Below, one piece after another: positions 6,788-7,544 of a stretch of DNA of 7,544 nt (position 1 is the stretch's first letter; the number at the start of each line of letters is the position of its first letter). The notes beneath the pieces were generated by a model that ran no database searches, was not told where the DNA came from, and worked only from the letters and a program-made list of their open reading frames with translations. A program made the translations under genes and the position numbers. This DNA is from JAFDZV01 sp966128725. Its GTDB lineage: Bacteria; Bacteroidota; Ignavibacteria; OLB7. The DNA lies in the NCBI GenBank assembly GCA_966128725.1, contig CBHYLN010000196.1, positions 1-7,544 on the forward strand, read 5' to 3'.

Positions 6788-6821
6788 GCCGCGATCGCGT
6801 TGGAAAAACCGCGATCGCGGC
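6788..6821. promoter_or_regulatory. Twin-palindrome operator in the divergent control region
   Basis: Two identical 10-bp palindromes, CGCGATCGCG, lie at 6790-6799 and 6810-6819. Their centres are exactly 20 bp apart, about two helical turns, so both face the same side of the DNA. They sit inside a larger 12-bp inverted repeat (6788-6799 with 6810-6821, 10-base AT-richer spacer). A related GATCGATC palindrome occurs at 6855-6862, about 42 bp further. The position between the repressor and the early operon, and the overlap with the rightward promoter, make them the likely repressor (or Ner-like protein) operators. Confidence 0.7.
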
Positions 6822-6830
6822 GTATCTTTG
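6800..6830 (+). promoter_or_regulatory. Bacteroidota-type promoter of the Ner-like/transposase operon
   Basis: TTG at 6800-6802 and TATCTTTG at 6823-6830, 20 bases apart, fit the Bacteroidota housekeeping sigma pattern (-33 TTG, -7 TAnnTTTG). The predicted transcription start is near 6836-6838, giving a leader of about 40 bases to the ATG at 6875. The first operator palindrome abuts the -33 box and the second fills the spacer. A bound repressor would therefore block polymerase. Confidence 0.65.
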
Positions 6831-6874
6831 TGACGCTTTTGTAAGGCAATCTACGATCGATCCCTTTGTCAACC

Positions 6875-7075
6875 ATGCACCAAACGTCAAAAAATATGCG
6901 GATGAACCCCTATCGGGGCATCTACACCGAGCTGGCTGCCGAGGACGGTGTGACGCCGCAGGCGATCATACATCGAGTGCGGCGTCGCCATGCGGACACG
7001 TTGAGCCGCGTGGCGGCCAAGATTTTGGCCCGCGAAGGATCGGTCAGGAGGCACGCAGATGCAGTCAAACGGTAG
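6875..7075 (+). CDS. Small HTH DNA-binding protein in the Ner position
   Basis: This encodes 66 residues from ATG 6875. A TTG at 6866 and ATGs at 6896 and 6902 are in-frame alternatives, and none has a Shine-Dalgarno. Residues ~16-37 read IYTELAAEDGVTPQAIIHRVRR, a helix-turn-helix-like pattern (ELA, G-V-T turn, QAI recognition helix). A basic amphipathic C-terminal helix follows. Being first in the early operon and just before transposase, it occupies the place of Mu ner, which down-regulates early and repressor promoters. The sequence itself is not clearly homologous to Ner, so the role is inferred from context. Its 3' end overlaps the transposase start by 17 bases, which implies translational coupling. 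Confidence 0.65.
   Translation: MHQTSKNMRMNPYRGIYTELAAEDGVTPQAIIHRVRRRHADTLSRVAAKILAREGSVRRHADAVKR
7046..7051 (+). promoter_or_regulatory. Perfect Shine-Dalgarno fixing the transposase start
   Basis: AGGAGG lies 7 bases before the ATG at 7059-7061, inside the coding region of the preceding small gene. Strong Shine-Dalgarno sites are uncommon in Bacteroidota-type genomes, so this one decides the start and suggests deliberate control of transposase translation. Confidence 0.75.
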
Positions 7076-7544
7076 TCTGCAGGTTCGCAATGGACCCTCG
7101 TCATTGCGAACCAAATCGCCAATTCATTGCGAACCGGTTCGCAATGACGAAAACCGCTCAAATCTTCGCATAATCGCCGAAAATGGCTCGGTTTGCATCT
7201 GGTTGCCGCCTGATGTCATTGCGAACCTGCTTGGGGTGTCCGAACGGGCCGTTCAGAAGGGTACCGCGACAGGCCGATACACTACTCGGAGGGTGCCCAG
7301 CGGCGGCCGCTTCGGGTGGAGCTACGAGGTGCTCCTGGGGTCGCTGCCGTACGAAGCGCAGATCCGATACTGGCGCGAGGTGGCACCGGCGAACGAGGAT
7401 ACCGGCACGGCGATCACGCCGCTCTCGGAGCGCGCACGTCGTACGGCGTTGCTCCGCTCCGATCTGGTGCAGCTCTATCTCCGGGAGACGACCGGGCCGG
7501 CCGCCGGCGGCAGCGTTGTCGAGCGCAAGAAGCTGTTCGTGGAG
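7059..7544 (+). CDS. MuA-like transposase, N-terminal part (runs off the window)
   Basis: 162 codons are visible, open to the window edge. Residues ~48-100 resemble the Mu-type N-terminal DNA-binding domain: WLPPDVIANLLGVSERAVQKG (helix-turn-helix), then GRYTTRRVPSGGRFGWSYEVLLGSLPYEAQIRYW. The closing S-LP-x-x-x-Q-x-x-YW signature is characteristic of transposable-phage A proteins. Residues ~121-162 continue with the helical SERARRTALLRSDLVQLYL segment that normally precedes the second end-binding domain and the DDE catalytic core, which lies outside the window. Family members bind the element ends, nick and join DNA, and usually need an ATPase partner (B). The first ~35 residues are low in conserved features and are largely encoded by repeated 12-mers (7082-7147), so they may be a recent addition. 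Confidence 0.82.
   Translation, partial: MQSNGSLQVRNGPSSLRTKSPIHCEPVRNDENRSNLRIIAENGSVCIWLPPDVIANLLGVSERAVQKGTATGRYTTRRVPSGGRFGWSYEVLLGSLPYEAQIRYWREVAPANEDTGTAITPLSERARRTALLRSDLVQLYLRETTGPAAGGSVVERKKLFVE
7082..7227. repeat. Five copies of a 12-bp word at the start of the transposase gene
   Basis: TCATTGCGAACC occurs forward at 7101-7112, 7124-7135 and 7216-7227. It occurs inverted at 7082-7093 (11 of 12 bases) and 7136-7147. The copies at 7124-7147 abut to make a perfect 24-bp palindrome; those at 7082 and 7101 form a hairpin with an 11-bp stem and 8-base loop. Dispersed TCATTGCGA-type repeats are known in many bacterial genomes and translate as SLR-TK/HCE-type peptides, as here (SSLRTKSPIHCEPVRND). 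The fifth copy lies in conserved codons (Val-Ile-Ala-Asn-Leu). The cluster may be a genomic palindromic repeat inserted in frame, or a set of internal binding sites. Confidence 0.8.

Larger units (their letters stand above)
6196..7544 (+). mobile_element. Left end of a Mu-like transposable prophage or transposon (continues past window)
   Basis: The order matches the early region of phage Mu: end-binding repeats, leftward repressor, operator/promoter region, small HTH (Ner position), then transposase A. The left boundary is set at TG (6196-6197) because Mu-type ends start with TG; the TGG at 6202, the first base of the first end repeat, is the alternative. No right end, ATPase B gene or structural genes are in view. 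It therefore cannot be decided here whether this is a full phage, a satellite or a simpler transposon. The flanking T9SS gene is intact. Confidence 0.75.

Noticed and set aside
6742..7173. A 143-codon + strand frame spanning the control region and small HTH gene
   Set aside because: It runs through the operators, promoter and palindromic repeats, has no domain features, and conflicts with the better-supported genes.

Overview
The window is high-GC DNA, probably from a Bacteroidota/Chlorobiota-type (FCB) bacterium. The main evidence is the 827-residue secreted protein at 3630-6113, which ends in a recognisable type IX secretion (T9SS type A) sorting domain. A second clue is a promoter at 6800-6830 that fits the Bacteroidota pattern (TTG, about 20 bp, TAnnTTTG). 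A GC-rich lineage such as Kapabacteria or Rhodothermota would fit, but that is inference.

Chromosomal part, 1-6196. The left edge (1-89) may hold the start of a leftward gene. Two related secreted beta-propeller-type genes follow on the + strand, at 327-1073 and 3630-6113. The first has only about four propeller modules and then stops, so it looks truncated. The second is complete: signal peptide, propeller, SdrD_B-like domain, two DUF11-like domains and a T9SS tail. Both are preceded by a shared 28-bp sequence (25/28 identical) next to a palindrome. Between them, on the - strand, lies a patatin-like lipase of 655 residues (1243-3210) with two predicted membrane helices inside its catalytic domain. 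The patatin-propeller intergenic region holds a seven-unit 13-bp tandem array (3341-3431).

Mobile part, about 6196-7544 (continues past the window). This has the layout of the left end of a Mu-like transposable phage or transposon. It begins with a terminal cluster of four direct repeats (6202-6365). A leftward XRE/cI-type repressor (6354-6764) follows, with its last codons inside the fourth end repeat. Next is a control region with two 10-bp palindromes exactly 20 bp apart, interleaved with a rightward promoter (6788-6830). Then come a small HTH protein in the Ner position (6875-7075) and the overlapping start of a MuA-like transposase (7059 onward), which carries a perfect Shine-Dalgarno. 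The first 170 bp of the transposase gene contain five copies of a 12-bp word, two of them forming a perfect 24-bp palindrome.

The likely logic is that the repressor binds the paired palindromes and silences the Ner-like/transposase operon, while the transposase recognises the end repeats. The element begins at, or a few bases after, the base of a strong hairpin downstream of the T9SS gene, so it seems to have inserted harmlessly beside a terminator.
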